A DNA stretch of 64,000 nt from Deinococcus sp. Marseille-Q6407 (GCF_946848805.1 NZ_CAMPFU010000002.1:828501-892500), one strand, 5' to 3'. Counted from the first letter of the stretch, positions 23,482-33,565 are shown. Program-made: numbers and translations. Notes: generated by a model not told the origin, from the sequence alone.

Positions 23482-23849
23482 GCCGGGTCCGGTTCCTGCT
23501 CCCACTGCTCCTCTCCCTGGCAGGCTGTGGCAACTCGCATCAGGATTCTCACGTCTGGCGCCCCCCGATCGAAGCTGCCGCCTGGCAAGGCTACGAGCTG
23601 GCCGGCGTGGATATCTGAAGCGGCGCTGGCGTCAATGGCCGAGTGAGTGATTACGCCCTGACCCTGCGCTGCACCGCCCACCCACAGCAGAGGCTAGAGC
23701 GCGGGTACTGGCCGGGTGCCGAGTGGGCCGGGCAAGCCGAGTGGGGCGCGGACACGGTGACATACCAGCCGGGGCGCACGCATCCGGAGGTGAAGCCATA
23801 CACCTTCACGCTGGAAGAAGCGCAGCGGCGGCTTGGGTGCAGGGACTAG
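23472..23849 (+). pseudogene. Small lipoprotein interrupted by in-frame TGA
   Basis: Paralogue of the preceding gene. From ATG 23472 the protein opens with a lipoprotein signal (RVRFLLPLLLSLAGC, lipobox LAGC) and HVWRPPIEAAAWQGYELAGVDI, then meets TGA at 23616-23618. In the same frame the sequence continues with SDYALTLRCTAHPQQRLERG and YWPGAEW to a natural stop at 23849, matching the intact neighbour. Beyond the TGA there are about seven more codons than in the neighbour, so a small insertion as well as a nonsense change may have occurred. Likely products are a 48-residue fragment, or the full 125 residues if the TGA is read through. Function unknown. Confidence 0.65.
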
Positions 23850-24409
23850 AACAGCCGCCACCAGGGCACGACCTGCATCTCTGTCGTCTGGGGGAGCCGC
23901 ACCTGTGTAAAAGCCACATTCTGGGCGTCCGGGTCGCTGTTTCGCCTGATAAGCGAGAAGTCGTAAACCACCTTGTACTTGCCGGGCGGGACGCCCCCGA
24001 CATTGAGGCTTACCTGCGCCGTTTCCGACCCATTCGCCGGGAGGGTGATGGGCGGCAGGGCAACGGTCAGGCAGGTCACCGTGCTGTCTGCCCTATGCAG
24101 TTTGCCCTGCTGGTCATAGAACTTGGGGGTGTAGTCGGTAGAAAAACAGCTGAACGGCTCAGTTAGCGTCACCGGCCCAGACGTATGGTTCACCACTGTC
24201 ATGGTCATCCTGTCACCGCGCCCCTTCACCACCCGGGGGTGCGTCAGCCGGACGCTGAGGCCACCGCGCTCCTGCGAAGTGGCCGTCACCTGCGAGTTGC
24301 CCCAGAAGATTTGGGGGGCATAGATGAAAAAAACGACGCAAGCGACCAACGCCAGCACGCCAAGGCCCAGGACTTTCAGGACGGTTTTCAGCACTTCAGC
24401 GGATTTCAA
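23846..24409 (-). CDS. Membrane-anchored Ig-like exported protein, unknown
   Basis: 187 residues from a TTG start. The TTG at 24407-24409 is chosen because AGGAGG lies six bases before it, inside the end of the upstream gene, whose stop it overlaps by 14 bases. One anchor helix (LKVLGLGVLALVACVVFFIYA) precedes an all-beta-looking domain (LSVRLTHPRVVKGRGDRM, then VNHTSGPVTLTEPFSC, later GGVPPGKYKVVYDF). The pattern of hydrophobic strands, a PF-C motif and G-x-P-x-GKY resembles the adjoining lipoprotein, so they are distant paralogues. The fold recalls BsuPI-like Ig domains, which is an inference. Two cysteine pairs could form disulfides. Base composition is visibly less G+C rich than the core genes around. 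Confidence 0.65.
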   Translation of the reverse strand: MKSAEVLKTVLKVLGLGVLALVACVVFFIYAPQIFWGNSQVTATSQERGGLSVRLTHPRVVKGRGDRMTMTVVNHTSGPVTLTEPFSCFSTDYTPKFYDQQGKLHRADSTVTCLTVALPPITLPANGSETAQVSLNVGGVPPGKYKVVYDFSLIRRNSDPDAQNVAFTQVRLPQTTEMQVVPWWRLF

Positions 24410-24908
24410 AGCGTACCTCCTGCGGCGCGGGATGCGCTTCCTCCAACCCCTGCTGACTGGGCGGAGCTTCAGTAGGATTACGGTACTCAACATGCACGGG
24501 CAAAACCTTGGCGGGAATGCGGTATTTGCCTTTCGGAAACCCGCCAATGATGGCTTTGTTGGTCACGCGCAAGCTCTTGCCAGGGCCAAGCGGGATGGGC
24601 GGGCGAAGTTCAGTGGTGCAGCCATAGTTCACTGCCCTTTCTGGCTCTGGCACGATTCCCGTGCTCACATCCTCCACTTGCCAGATGTAGGGGCACTGAA
24701 ACGGGTCCATCATCTCCACTGGCGCGTCGCCCACGTTGGTGTATGTCACCTTCAGCGGGTAGAGGCTACGGTCCCACACCCACCGCGGCGCTTCCAGCTT
24801 GACTTGCAAGTCACCTGCCCGCACCGTCTGCGTTTCAGCCGTCATGGATGTTGTGCAGCCCGCCAAAGCTCATGCCAAGAAACTTATACCCAACACCCCT
24901 TTGTTCAC
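24396..24908 (-). pseudogene. Ig-like lipoprotein with in-frame TGA in the signal peptide
   Basis: The natural start appears to be GTG at 24906-24908: GGGGAGGT lies seven bases upstream, and the frame gives a good lipoprotein signal, MNKGVLGISFLA, then TGA (24870-24872), then ALAGC with the lipobox. The 156-residue frame after the TGA can only start at TTG 24866, which would leave no usable signal peptide and no ribosome site. The mature part (GDLQVKLEAPRWVWDRSLYP, VTYTNVGDAPVEMMDPFQC, GGFPKGKYRIP) is intact and paralogous to the downstream anchored protein. If the TGA is real, the protein is lost or needs readthrough. Function unknown; the fold is possibly BsuPI-like. Confidence 0.68.
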
Positions 24909-25061
24909 GCCCACACCTCCCCACAAAAAATAAGGCCGCCAACGCCCCAGCCTGAGCGGGAGCATCTGCGGCCAACTGTAACGAGAAAAGGTTAAGGCAA
25001 GCTGACGGGGTGTCTTTCTAAGCTTCAGTACAGCAAAAGCAATTGCAGGGTGGCCTTCAAC

Positions 25062-25090
25062 GGTTACTCACTCCGTTCGCGGAAGTAACC
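25062..25090 (-). terminator. Hairpin directly after accC
   Basis: GGTTACT (25062-25068) pairs with AGTAACC (25084-25090), and TCCG/CGGA closes an inner tetraloop. The minus-strand order places it two bases after the accC stop. There is no strong T run, so it may be a weak terminator or a 3' end protector. The further 150 bases up to the lipoprotein gene hold nothing else I can name. Confidence 0.45.
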
Positions 25091-25091
25091 C

Positions 25092-26429
<1,338 letters not shown>

Positions 26430-26515
26430 GCTTTGCCTCCGGCAAGGGCGCGGGCGCGGGGAAAGCTTAGGCGCGGCGGTCCGCGCGGTTGGCCTCTCCC
26501 CACGCCCCTCCGGGT

Positions 26516-27070
26516 TTACTCGATGATGAACAGCGTCTGACCGAACTCCACCGGCTCGGCGTTCTTGACGAGGATTTCGCGGATCACGCCGCTGCTTTCG
26601 GCTTCGATCTCGTTCATCAGTTTCATCGCTTCGATGATGCACAGCACCTGACCTTCCTGAACGCGGTCGCCCACCTTGACGTAAGGGGCGGCGTCGGGGC
26701 TGCTGGAAGCGTAGAAGGTGCCCACGATGGGCGCCTTGACCGGGGTGCCGGCGCTGGCCGGCGCGGCGACCGGCACCTGAGCAGTCGCTGGGGCCGGTTC
26801 TGCTGGGGCAGGCGCTGCTTCTGCGGGTGCAGCAGCGCTGCTTGCCTCGCTCGCCGGGGTGGGAGCGGAGGCAACGGCCGGAGCCGGCATAGGTGCAGGC
26901 GCGGCAGGCAGGTAGGCCGGAGCAGCGGGCGCGGCGGCAGGCAGACCAGGGCCGCCGGCCTGGGGGCCACGGCGCAGGTCCAGGTCGAAAGAGCCGGTTT
27001 TGAGGCTGAACTCGCGCACGTCGGCCTGGGCCAGAGCGTCGAGAATCTTCTTGAGATCTTCTGGATTCAT
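26516..27070 (-). CDS. accB: Biotin carboxyl carrier protein of acetyl-CoA carboxylase
   Basis: Carries biotin between the carboxylase and carboxyltransferase. 184 residues from the ATG giving [21 protein letters not shown] lies eight bases upstream, so the longer reading with an extra 20 residues is rejected. After a short N-terminal helix comes a long Ala/Pro linker (about residues 55-110), then the biotinyl domain with the modified Lys in [14 protein letters not shown] and the thumb region. Ends FGQTLFIIE, normal for the family. accC follows on the same strand. Confidence 0.96.
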   Translation of the reverse strand: MNPEDLKKILDALAQADVREFSLKTGSFDLDLRRGPQAGGPGLPAAAPAAPAYLPAAPAPMPAPAVASAPTPASEASSAAAPAEAAPAPAEPAPATAQVPVAAPASAGTPVKAPIVGTFYASSSPDAAPYVKVGDRVQEGQVLCIIEAMKLMNEIEAESSGVIREILVKNAEPVEFGQTLFIIE

Positions 27071-27232
27071 GATTCTTTCCTCCTGAGGAACAGCTGGATT
27101 GTCAGTCTGGGACTCATCCGATGATGCCACACTACCCGCCGGTGCCGCCAGCCGCCGCAGGCCGGGACAGGGTGCAGCGAAAAAAGGACTGCAACAACCA
27201 GGGGCGCCGGGGCGCTGGCTTCCGCTGCCACC

Positions 27233-27270
27233 AAAACAAACCGCCCCTGCCCGCAGCGGGACAGGAGCGG
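27233..27270 (-). terminator. Terminator after efp
   Basis: On the minus strand CCGCTCCTGTCCCG pairs with CGGGCAGGGGCGG (two mismatches) around a three-base loop, followed by TTTGTTTT. It lies 15 bases after the efp stop and before accB. Confidence 0.8.
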
Positions 27271-27285
27271 CCAGGAAAGCCGGAA

Positions 27286-27843
27286 TCAGGCGCGGCTGAG
27301 GTATTCGCCGCTGCGGGTATCCACCTTGATGGAGGTGTCCTGTTCCACGAACAGAGGCACCTGCACAATGGCGCCGGTTTCCAGGGTGGCGGGCTTGGTG
27401 CCGCCGCTCACGGTGTCGCCGCGCACACCGGGGTCGGTCTGGGTGATCTTCAGAATCACCTGGTTGGGCAGGGTGATCTTCAGGGGCTTGTCGCCGTAGA
27501 ACTGCACTTCCACTTCGGTGTTTTCCTTCATGAACTTGCTGGCGTCACCCACCAGCACGCCGTTGAGGTTCACCTGGTCGAAGGTTTCCATGTCCATGAA
27601 CACGAAGTCAGAGCCGTCGGGGTAGAGGTACTGCATGGTCTTGCCTTCAATAAAGATGTCCTGGAGCTTTTCACCAGAGTTGAAGGTGCGGTCCACGATG
27701 GAGCCGGTTTCCAGGTTGCGGAACTTGGCGACCACCTTGGCGCCGCCGCGGCCGATCTTCTGGTGCAGGTAATCCAGGCATTCCCACAGGCCGCCGTCCA
27801 TTTCCACTTTGGTTCCGTTACGCAGGTCAGTTACGCTAATCAT
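27286..27843 (-). CDS. efp: Elongation factor P
   Basis: Relieves ribosome stalling at polyproline stretches. 185 residues, three beta-barrel domains. The start is the ATG giving [17 protein letters not shown], the near-invariant family N terminus. The tip loop of domain I reads QKIGRGGAK with Arg at 32, instead of PGKG with a modifiable Lys; Thermus EF-P has the same GRGGAK form. The C-terminal signature [19 protein letters not shown] is intact. A CATAGT box lies nine bases before the ATG. The gene is monocistronic, with a terminator after it, and diverges from rplY. Confidence 0.96.
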   Translation of the reverse strand: MISVTDLRNGTKVEMDGGLWECLDYLHQKIGRGGAKVVAKFRNLETGSIVDRTFNSGEKLQDIFIEGKTMQYLYPDGSDFVFMDMETFDQVNLNGVLVGDASKFMKENTEVEVQFYGDKPLKITLPNQVILKITQTDPGVRGDTVSGGTKPATLETGAIVQVPLFVEQDTSIKVDTRSGEYLSRA

Positions 27844-28065
27844 ATTCGCCCCACTATGCCACATAGCGGGGGCCTCTGGCCTGGGGAAGCGCCGCGAAGT
27901 CTGCTATACTGCTGCGGTTGCCTGGACCCATACGGGTCAGGATTTTTCCGAGCAGTGGCCTGGCGGCGCTGACCACCCTCCCCAAGAGTGGCCCCGCCCC
28001 CTGCGCGCCTGCGGCCCACTTAAAGGCACGCGGTAACGGACAGGCACGGTCCCCTGGAGGAAACT

Positions 28066-28770
28066 ATGGATATTAACGCAAAAGCCCGCAAGAGCGGCGA
28101 GAAGCTGGAACAGGGCATGATCCCTGCCGTCGCCTACAACAAGGAAAAGAACGTTTCCTTTGCCATCGAACGCAAGATGTTCGACAAGATCTTCCGTGAG
28201 CAGGGCATCAGTGGCCTGTTCGATATCAGCATCGACGGCGCCGAAGCTTTCCCCGCACTGGTCAAGACCGTGCAGATGGACAAGCGCCGCCGCGTGCCCA
28301 TGCACGTGGATTTCTACATGGTCACCTACGGCCAGGAAATCGAAGCCAACGTGCCGCTGACCGTGACCGGCAAGTCGCAGGGCGAAGTCGAAGGCGGCCT
28401 GCTGGACGTCGTGCACCACAACATCACCGTGCTGGCCCCCGGCCCGCGCCGCATCCCCCACGAAATCGTGGCCGACGTGACCGGCATGGCCATCGGTGAC
28501 AACATCACCGCCGGCGAGCTGCAGCTGCCCGAAGGCGTCAAGCTGGTGATGGAGCCTGAAATTGCCGTGCTCAGCATCCTGCCTCCCCGCCTGACCGAAG
28601 AAGAACTGGCTGCCGAAGCCGAAGCCGCCGCTGCTGCTGGCGCCGAAGCTGCCGCGATGGGTCAGGACACCGAAGACGAGACCAAGGAAGGCACCGAAGG
28701 CCGTCAGCTGGACAAGGACAACCACAAGGCCGAAGAAATCCGCTCCAAGAGCGGCCAGGAAAACAACTGA
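28066..28770 (+). CDS. rplY: Ribosomal protein L25 / Ctc (general stress form)
   Basis: Binds 5S rRNA in the large subunit. 234 residues, the long CTC form typical of Deinococcus-Thermus rather than the 95-residue E. coli L25. The N-terminal L25 barrel (MDINAKARKSGEKLEQG, VAYNKEKNVSFAIERKMFDK, RVPMHVDFYMV) is followed by a second beta domain (about 95-185, VPLTVTGKSQGEVEGGLLDV), then an Ala/Glu-rich acidic tail. GGAGG precedes the ATG. A TATACT -10 box near 27908 implies a long leader of about 150 bases. A terminator follows. Confidence 0.94.
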   Translation: MDINAKARKSGEKLEQGMIPAVAYNKEKNVSFAIERKMFDKIFREQGISGLFDISIDGAEAFPALVKTVQMDKRRRVPMHVDFYMVTYGQEIEANVPLTVTGKSQGEVEGGLLDVVHHNITVLAPGPRRIPHEIVADVTGMAIGDNITAGELQLPEGVKLVMEPEIAVLSILPPRLTEEELAAEAEAAAAAGAEAAAMGQDTEDETKEGTEGRQLDKDNHKAEEIRSKSGQENN

Positions 28771-28789
28771 GTCTTTCCTGAGCTTTTGA

Positions 28790-28825
28790 AACCGGGCTCC
28801 CCTCAGGGTGGGTCCGGTTTTTTTA
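28790..28825 (+). terminator. Terminator after rplY
   Basis: ACCGGGCTCCC (28791-28801) pairs imperfectly with GGGTGGGTCCGGT, loop CTCA, followed by TTTTTTT. It begins 20 bases after the rplY stop. Confidence 0.85.
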
Positions 28826-28883
28826 TGGTCCGCCTTTGGTGGCGCTTTTGCTGGGGCGAACAGCTGCCCGCTAAGCTCTGAGC

Positions 28884-29348
28884 ATGACCACACAGACGGT
28901 TTCGGTAACTCTGCCCGTCCCTAGCGGCCAGGCGCCCAACAACCAGCTGGCTGCGCGTCTCTACCCCGCTGCCCTGACGGACCTCGCACCGGAGGCGGTC
29001 CGGCAGCACCTGCTGGAGCGTGACTGGAGCGGCAGCTGGCAGGGCGGCATCTACCCTTTTCACCACTACCACAGCACCGCCCATGAAGCGCTGGCCGTGC
29101 TGCGCGGACAGGCACAGGTCATTCTGGGCGGCGCAGGCGGCCCGCAGCTGACCGTGCAGGCTGGAGACGTGCTGCTGCTGCCTGCGGGTACCGGGCACTG
29201 TTGCCCCAGCCACAGCGCGGATTTCGGGGTAATGGGCGCTTACGCCGGTGGGCGCGAGTGGGACCTGTGCCGGCCGGACCGCACCGACCTTGCCTGGGCC
29301 GAGCGCCGCATTGCCGGGGTGCCGGGCTGGAAGCAGGAACCCGCCTGA
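28884..29348 (+). CDS. Cupin-domain protein
   Basis: 154 residues forming a single cupin barrel. Cupin motif 1 is FHHYHSTAHEALAVLRGQAQ with two likely metal-binding His and a Glu; motif 2 is AGDVLLLPAGTGHCC, giving another His. The sequence resembles the YjlB-type cupins of unknown function. Substrate and metal are unknown. The ATG has TAAGCT (28872-28877) six bases upstream, a clear leaderless layout. The FAD oxidoreductase gene starts 33 bases after its stop but has its own box. Confidence 0.85.
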   Translation: MTTQTVSVTLPVPSGQAPNNQLAARLYPAALTDLAPEAVRQHLLERDWSGSWQGGIYPFHHYHSTAHEALAVLRGQAQVILGGAGGPQLTVQAGDVLLLPAGTGHCCPSHSADFGVMGAYAGGREWDLCRPDRTDLAWAERRIAGVPGWKQEPA

Positions 29349-29381
29349 GCCGGAGCAGGAGCAGATGCTCTAGGCTGAGCC

Positions 29382-30680
29382 ATGCTTTCTGAAACTGCTG
29401 ACATTATCGTCGTGGGGGCCGGGCTGGCTGGCCTGTGCGCCGCGCGGACCCTGCACCGGGCCGGCAAGCGGGTGCGGGTGCTGGAGAAAAACGAGCACCT
29501 GGGCGGCCGGGTCTGGAGCCGCGACGTGGACGGCTACACCATCGACGCTGGCTTTCTGGGCATGTTTACCGATTACCCGGCGGCCCGCCGGCAGTTCGAC
29601 TATGACGCGCTGGACCTGGTGGTTCTCAGGCCCTCAGCGGTGCTGCGCCAGGAAGGGGGCGTGGCCGAGATCATGGGCGACCCCCGCCGTGACCCCGGTG
29701 CCCTGCCCGGCGACCTGACCGCCGGTGCCATGACTGCAGCCGACCGTCTGCACGCCGCCCGGCTGGCCGCCGAGCTGCTGGCCCAGCCGCCCCACGCCCT
29801 GCTGAACGGCCCCGACACCAGCACCCGCGAGTTTCTGCTGGGGCGCGGTTTCTCGGAGCGGTCGCTGGAACGGTTCTTTGCTCCCTTTTTTGGCGGCCTG
29901 GTCATCGACCGCGAGATGAAGACCAGTGCGGCGCTGTTTCAGTACTACATGCGGCTGCTGATCACCGGCGACGTGGCTATTCCCCGGCGGGGCATGAGCG
30001 AGCTGCCCCGTCAGCTGGCGGCCGGCCTTGACGTGCAGCGCAGCGTGCGGGTAGACAGCCTGCAGAGCGGCCCTGACGGCGTGACCCTGCAGACCAGCGC
30101 CGGCGAGATGCGGGCCGCGCAGGTCATCGTGGCCACCGACCCGCCTGCGGCCGCCCGGCTGTTGGGCGAGCAGCCGGGCGACCCTCGGCCGGTGGACCGT
30201 GGCAGCCTCAGCAGCGCTTACCTGCATTTCCGGGCGCCCGGAGCCCTGGAACCGCAGCCCCGGCTGCAGCTGAACGCCCGGCCCAGCGGCTGGCTGAATC
30301 AGGTCCTGTGGCTGGACCAGGTGTTTCCGGACCGGGTGCCCGGCGAGCGTGGTCTGCTGATCACCTCGCTGTGGGGCATCCCTGAAGGCGATGACGACGC
30401 CCTGGCCGAGCTGGCCCTGGCCGAACTGCGCGAGTGGTACGGGGGCGCCGTGGATGACTTGGACCTGCTGGCGGTGGACCGGATTCCGCACGTGCAGTAC
30501 CCCCAACCGGCCGGTTACGCGCAGACGCTGCCCGGCCACAGTACAGCACTACCAAATGTCTTTCTGGCCTCGGAAGTAACCAGTCTCAGCGGAATTCAGG
30601 GCGCGCTGGAAAGCGGGGAAAAGGCCGCTGCCGCCATCCTGGGCGACCTGGAAGTGCTGGCTCGCCCACGCGGCGCCTGA
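29382..30680 (+). CDS. FAD-dependent amine-oxidase-type oxidoreductase
   Basis: 432 residues. The N terminus is a Rossmann FAD site (IIVVGAGLAGLCAARTLHRAG, with the acidic ribose ligand in VLEKNEHLGGRV), followed by the NAD-binding-8/amino-oxidase region DGYTIDAGFLGMF. The C terminus has the second FAD motif (VFLASEVTSLSGIQGALESG). The whole resembles protoporphyrinogen oxidase, phytoene desaturase-like and monoamine oxidase families; the substrate cannot be told from the sequence. A carotenoid or quinone role is possible but unsupported by neighbours. TAGGCT lies five bases before the ATG (leaderless). Confidence 0.82.
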   Translation: MLSETADIIVVGAGLAGLCAARTLHRAGKRVRVLEKNEHLGGRVWSRDVDGYTIDAGFLGMFTDYPAARRQFDYDALDLVVLRPSAVLRQEGGVAEIMGDPRRDPGALPGDLTAGAMTAADRLHAARLAAELLAQPPHALLNGPDTSTREFLLGRGFSERSLERFFAPFFGGLVIDREMKTSAALFQYYMRLLITGDVAIPRRGMSELPRQLAAGLDVQRSVRVDSLQSGPDGVTLQTSAGEMRAAQVIVATDPPAAARLLGEQPGDPRPVDRGSLSSAYLHFRAPGALEPQPRLQLNARPSGWLNQVLWLDQVFPDRVPGERGLLITSLWGIPEGDDDALAELALAELREWYGGAVDDLDLLAVDRIPHVQYPQPAGYAQTLPGHSTALPNVFLASEVTSLSGIQGALESGEKAAAAILGDLEVLARPRGA

Positions 30681-30714
30681 GCCATGTTACGCGGCTGGTA
30701 ACGACGAAGGCAGG

Positions 30715-30756
30715 GAAGGAGCAAAGGTGCGTTCTAAGCACACTTTTTGCTCCTTC
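30715..30756 (+). terminator. Terminator after the FAD oxidoreductase gene
   Basis: GAAGGAGCAAA (30715-30725) pairs with TTTTGCTCCTTC, and an inner GTGC/GCAC helix closes the loop; it ends in a short T-rich tail. The next 205 bases up to the aminotransferase promoter hold no gene; the last 80 are A/T rich, which is unusual in this window. Confidence 0.75.
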
Positions 30757-30973
30757 TTACCCCTAGGCTCCTCAGGGGCTGCCAAAGAAAGATTGCGGCC
30801 GGGGGCCCACCTACCCGGAGATGAGCCGCTTTACCTGTAGCTAAAGCCGACCTACAGGCAGGACGAGGGCCGGTTCTTAAAATTTTATTGCTTCAGATTC
30901 TCTCTTTCTCTTTTAGATAGAAGCAGAAGCAGTTCTTTTGATTTTTTATTGCCCGCTGCGCTACGCTGGGCCC

Positions 30974-32275
30974 ATGCAAGGAACCCTCGGAACAGCCGAC
31001 AGGAGCCAGAGCCAGTTCACCACCCACCCACAGCCGCAAGCAGCTGTACCGGCGTTTGAAGCGGCCTTCAGCGCCGGTATCGGTGCGGTGAACGGCAGCG
31101 CCCTGCGCGACATGCTCCGGATGGCGCAGGTGCCCGGCCTGGTCAACTTCGGCGGCGGGCTGCCGGCCCCCGAGCTGTTCCCGATGGACCGCATTGCCCA
31201 GGCCAGCGCTCAGGCCCTGGACCGCTACGGCTGGAAGGCCGTGCAGTACGGCACCACCGAGGGCTTCCTGCCGCTGCGCGAGTGGCTGGCCGAGAACACC
31301 TGTCCCGGCGCGGGCCGCGTGACCCCGGAACATATCCAGATCATGACCGGTGGGCAGCAGTCGCTGGACCTGGTCGCCAAGATCTTTATTGACCCCGGCG
31401 ACACCATCCTGGTGGAAACCCCCACCTACATGGGCGCCGTGCAGTCGTTCGTGCCCTACCGGCCCAACTTCGCCGCTGTTCCCACCGATGAGCACGGCAT
31501 CGACATGGACGCTCTGGCCGAAGTGCTGCGCGACCTGGCCGCACAGGGCCGCACGCCCAAATTCATCTACACCATTCCCAACTTTCAGAACCCCACCGGC
31601 CGCACCCTCAGCCTGGAGCGGCGGGAAAAGTTGCTGGACCTGACCAGCCAGTACGGCGTATTTGTGGTGGAGGACGATCCTTATGGCCAGCTGCGCTTCA
31701 GCGGTGATCCTATTCCCAGCCTGGCCGAGCTGATGCTGCGGCGAACCGGCGGCGACCCCGACCGCAGCCACGTGCTGTACTGCTCCAGCTTTTCCAAGAC
31801 GCTGGCTCCCGGCCTGCGCGACGCCTGGGTGATGGCGGCCCGGCCCATCACCGAGAAGCTGGTGCTGGCCAAGCAGGGTGCCGACATGCATACGCCGACC
31901 TTGAACCAGATGATCGTGACCGAGCTGCTGCCACTGCTGCCGGAGCAGACCGAGAAACTGCGTCAGTCGTATGCCACCCGCGCAGACCACATGCTGGCCG
32001 TGCTGGACCGCGAACTGCCGCAGGGCGTGACACACACGGTGCCGGAAGGCGGCATGTTTCTATGGCTGACCCTGCCCACCGGCGTAAACACCACTGCCAT
32101 GCTGCCCCGCGCCGTGGAGCGCAAGGTGGCCTACATGATCGGCGAGTGCTTCTACGCGCTGGGCGGCGGGCAGAACACCATGCGCCTAAGCTTCAGCAGC
32201 GCGGGGCTGGAGGACATTGACCGGGGCGTCGCCGCGCTGGCCCAGACCATCCGTGGGGAACTGGCCCGGCTGTAA
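30974..32275 (+). CDS. PLP-dependent class I aminotransferase (LysN/2-aminoadipate type)
   Basis: Transfers amino groups between amino acids and 2-oxo acids. 433 residues from the ATG giving MQGTLGTADRSQSQF. Motifs: AVQYGTTEGFLPLREWLAE, MTGGQQSLDLVAKIF, NPTGRTLSLERR, VVEDDPYGQLRF, the PLP Lys in CSSFSKTLAPGLRDAWV, and the C-terminal RLSFSS with the carboxylate-binding Arg. Closest in pattern to Thermus LysN and other multi-substrate aminoadipate or aromatic aminotransferases of the MocR-like fold group. TACGCT (30962-30967) six bases before the ATG marks a leaderless start. Confidence 0.85.
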   Translation: MQGTLGTADRSQSQFTTHPQPQAAVPAFEAAFSAGIGAVNGSALRDMLRMAQVPGLVNFGGGLPAPELFPMDRIAQASAQALDRYGWKAVQYGTTEGFLPLREWLAENTCPGAGRVTPEHIQIMTGGQQSLDLVAKIFIDPGDTILVETPTYMGAVQSFVPYRPNFAAVPTDEHGIDMDALAEVLRDLAAQGRTPKFIYTIPNFQNPTGRTLSLERREKLLDLTSQYGVFVVEDDPYGQLRFSGDPIPSLAELMLRRTGGDPDRSHVLYCSSFSKTLAPGLRDAWVMAARPITEKLVLAKQGADMHTPTLNQMIVTELLPLLPEQTEKLRQSYATRADHMLAVLDRELPQGVTHTVPEGGMFLWLTLPTGVNTTAMLPRAVERKVAYMIGECFYALGGGQNTMRLSFSSAGLEDIDRGVAALAQTIRGELARL

Positions 32276-32300
32276 ACTCACAGGCCGAACAGACCCCCTC

Positions 32301-32335
32301 CCGCCGGGCAGCTCAGCCCAGCTCCCGGCGGTTTT
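32301..32335 (+). terminator. Terminator after the aminotransferase gene
   Basis: CCGCCGGG (32301-32308) pairs perfectly with CCCGGCGG (32324-32331), followed by TTTT. It begins 25 bases after the stop. Confidence 0.8.
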
Positions 32336-32373
32336 GGCGGTCTTTCACACAGGGCCTGCACTAAGCTGAAGCC

Positions 32374-32793
32374 ATGCCCGCCAAAACCCTGAAAGATATT
32401 GCCGCCAAGATGCGCGGCATTGACCTGTGCCTCCTGACCACCGTAAGCGATTACGGCCGCCTGTCCTCACGGCCCATGAGCAACAATGGTGAGGTGGAAT
32501 ACAGCGGCACCAGCTACTTTTTCACCTGGCAGGATTCACGCATGGTGCGCGATATAGAGAAAAACAAACATGTGCAGCTGAATTTCAGAGCTGAAAAAGG
32601 CTTCTTGTTTGTGGCTGTGCAGGGCGAAGCCCGCGTGCTGACCGACCGGCGAGTGATGAAAGATCACTGGCACGAGGAGCTGCGGCAGTGGTTCGGGGAC
32701 GGATTAGATACCGAAGGGCTGGTGATGCTGGCCGTGGACGCCCGGCGCATTCAGTGGTGGGGCGAGGACGACGGCGAAGTGGAGCTGTCATAA
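32374..32793 (+). CDS. Pyridoxamine 5'-phosphate oxidase-fold (general stress) protein
   Basis: 139 residues with a split-barrel FMN-binding-like fold. Recognisable stretches: MRGIDLCLLTTVSDYGRLSSRPM, YSGTSYFFTWQDSRMVRDIEKN, VQLNFRAEKGFLFVAVQGEARVL, and WHEELRQWFGDG near the C terminus. The pattern matches the general-stress GS26/PPOX-like family, members of which bind flavin but often lack a defined substrate. TAAGCT (32362-32367) lies six bases before the ATG (leaderless). No partner gene is evident. Confidence 0.85.
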   Translation: MPAKTLKDIAAKMRGIDLCLLTTVSDYGRLSSRPMSNNGEVEYSGTSYFFTWQDSRMVRDIEKNKHVQLNFRAEKGFLFVAVQGEARVLTDRRVMKDHWHEELRQWFGDGLDTEGLVMLAVDARRIQWWGEDDGEVELS

Positions 32794-32829
32794 GCTGAAG
32801 CGGTTCAGGGGAGAGCAGTAGAGTGCTGC

Positions 32830-33444
32830 ATGACCGACCCTACGCTGGCCGCCCAACTGGATTTCCTGCTGAGCTGTGACCGGCTCAAGTCTGTTGTCCG
32901 GACCACCCGGTTGCACGACGGCAGCCGCCCCGAGAACAGCGCCGAGCATTCCTGGCATTTGGCGCTGATGGCCCTGACGCTGGCCGAGTACGCCCCCGCC
33001 GGAACCGACATGGCCCAGGTGGTTCGTCTGCTGCTGGTGCATGACCTGGTCGAAATTGGGGCGGGCGACCTGCACTTTGACGCCCAGGCGGAGGCGCTGG
33101 CCGCCCAAGCCGCCGCCGAAGCCAAGGCTGCTAAGCAGTTGTTTGGGCTCTTGCCCGAACCTCAAGCCGCCAAATTCACCGCGCTCTGGCAAGAATACGA
33201 AGTGCAGCGGACCCCAGAATCCCGCTTTGCAAAGGCGCTGGATTCGCTCCAACCCATGCTGCTGACCTGGGGCCAGACTGCAGACGGCGCAGGTGGTCTG
33301 GGCTGCGCAGGAGCGGTCCCCGAGCTGACCGTGCGGCGCGTGCTGAAGCTTAAGCGCAGCGCACTGGCCGACTTCCCACAGCTCTGGCAAGCGGCAGAGC
33401 GATTGCTCCAGGAGGCTGAGCGGGCAGGAGTCATCCAGCCGTGA
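32830..33444 (+). CDS. HD-domain hydrolase (YfbR-like 5'-deoxynucleotidase type)
   Basis: 204 residues. Metal-binding HD motifs are at AEHSWH (His 40 and 43) and HDLVEIGAGD (His-Asp 71-72). The order RLKSVVRTTRL, PENSAEHSWHLALMALTLAEY fits the HD_3 group that includes YfbR-like nucleotidases. Expected activity is removal of phosphate from deoxynucleotides, but many HD_3 proteins remain uncharacterised. TAGAGT (32819-32824) lies five bases before the ATG. It converges with sufD. Confidence 0.83.
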   Translation: MTDPTLAAQLDFLLSCDRLKSVVRTTRLHDGSRPENSAEHSWHLALMALTLAEYAPAGTDMAQVVRLLLVHDLVEIGAGDLHFDAQAEALAAQAAAEAKAAKQLFGLLPEPQAAKFTALWQEYEVQRTPESRFAKALDSLQPMLLTWGQTADGAGGLGCAGAVPELTVRRVLKLKRSALADFPQLWQAAERLLQEAERAGVIQP

Positions 33445-33512
33445 AGTGGCATGTGAGCGGGTCTGCCCCACTTGCCCCCTTGCCTGGCCTACGGCAACTG
33501 CACACCACGCAG

Positions 33513-33546
33513 AAAAAGCGGCCAGTCTCCGGGGAAACTGACCGCT
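33513..33546 (-). terminator. Terminator after sufD
   Basis: AGCGGCCAGT (33517-33526) pairs with ACTGACCGCT (33537-33546) with one mismatch. On the minus strand it is followed by a TTTT run. It lies between the convergent HD-hydrolase and sufD genes. Confidence 0.82.
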
Positions 33547-33565
33547 CAGAAAAAGAGGCAGAGGC

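Noticed and set aside
23616..23618. TGA as a selenocysteine codon
   Set aside because: No selenoprotein family match, no selenocysteine insertion structure noticed after the codon, and the intact paralogue has no Cys at the site.
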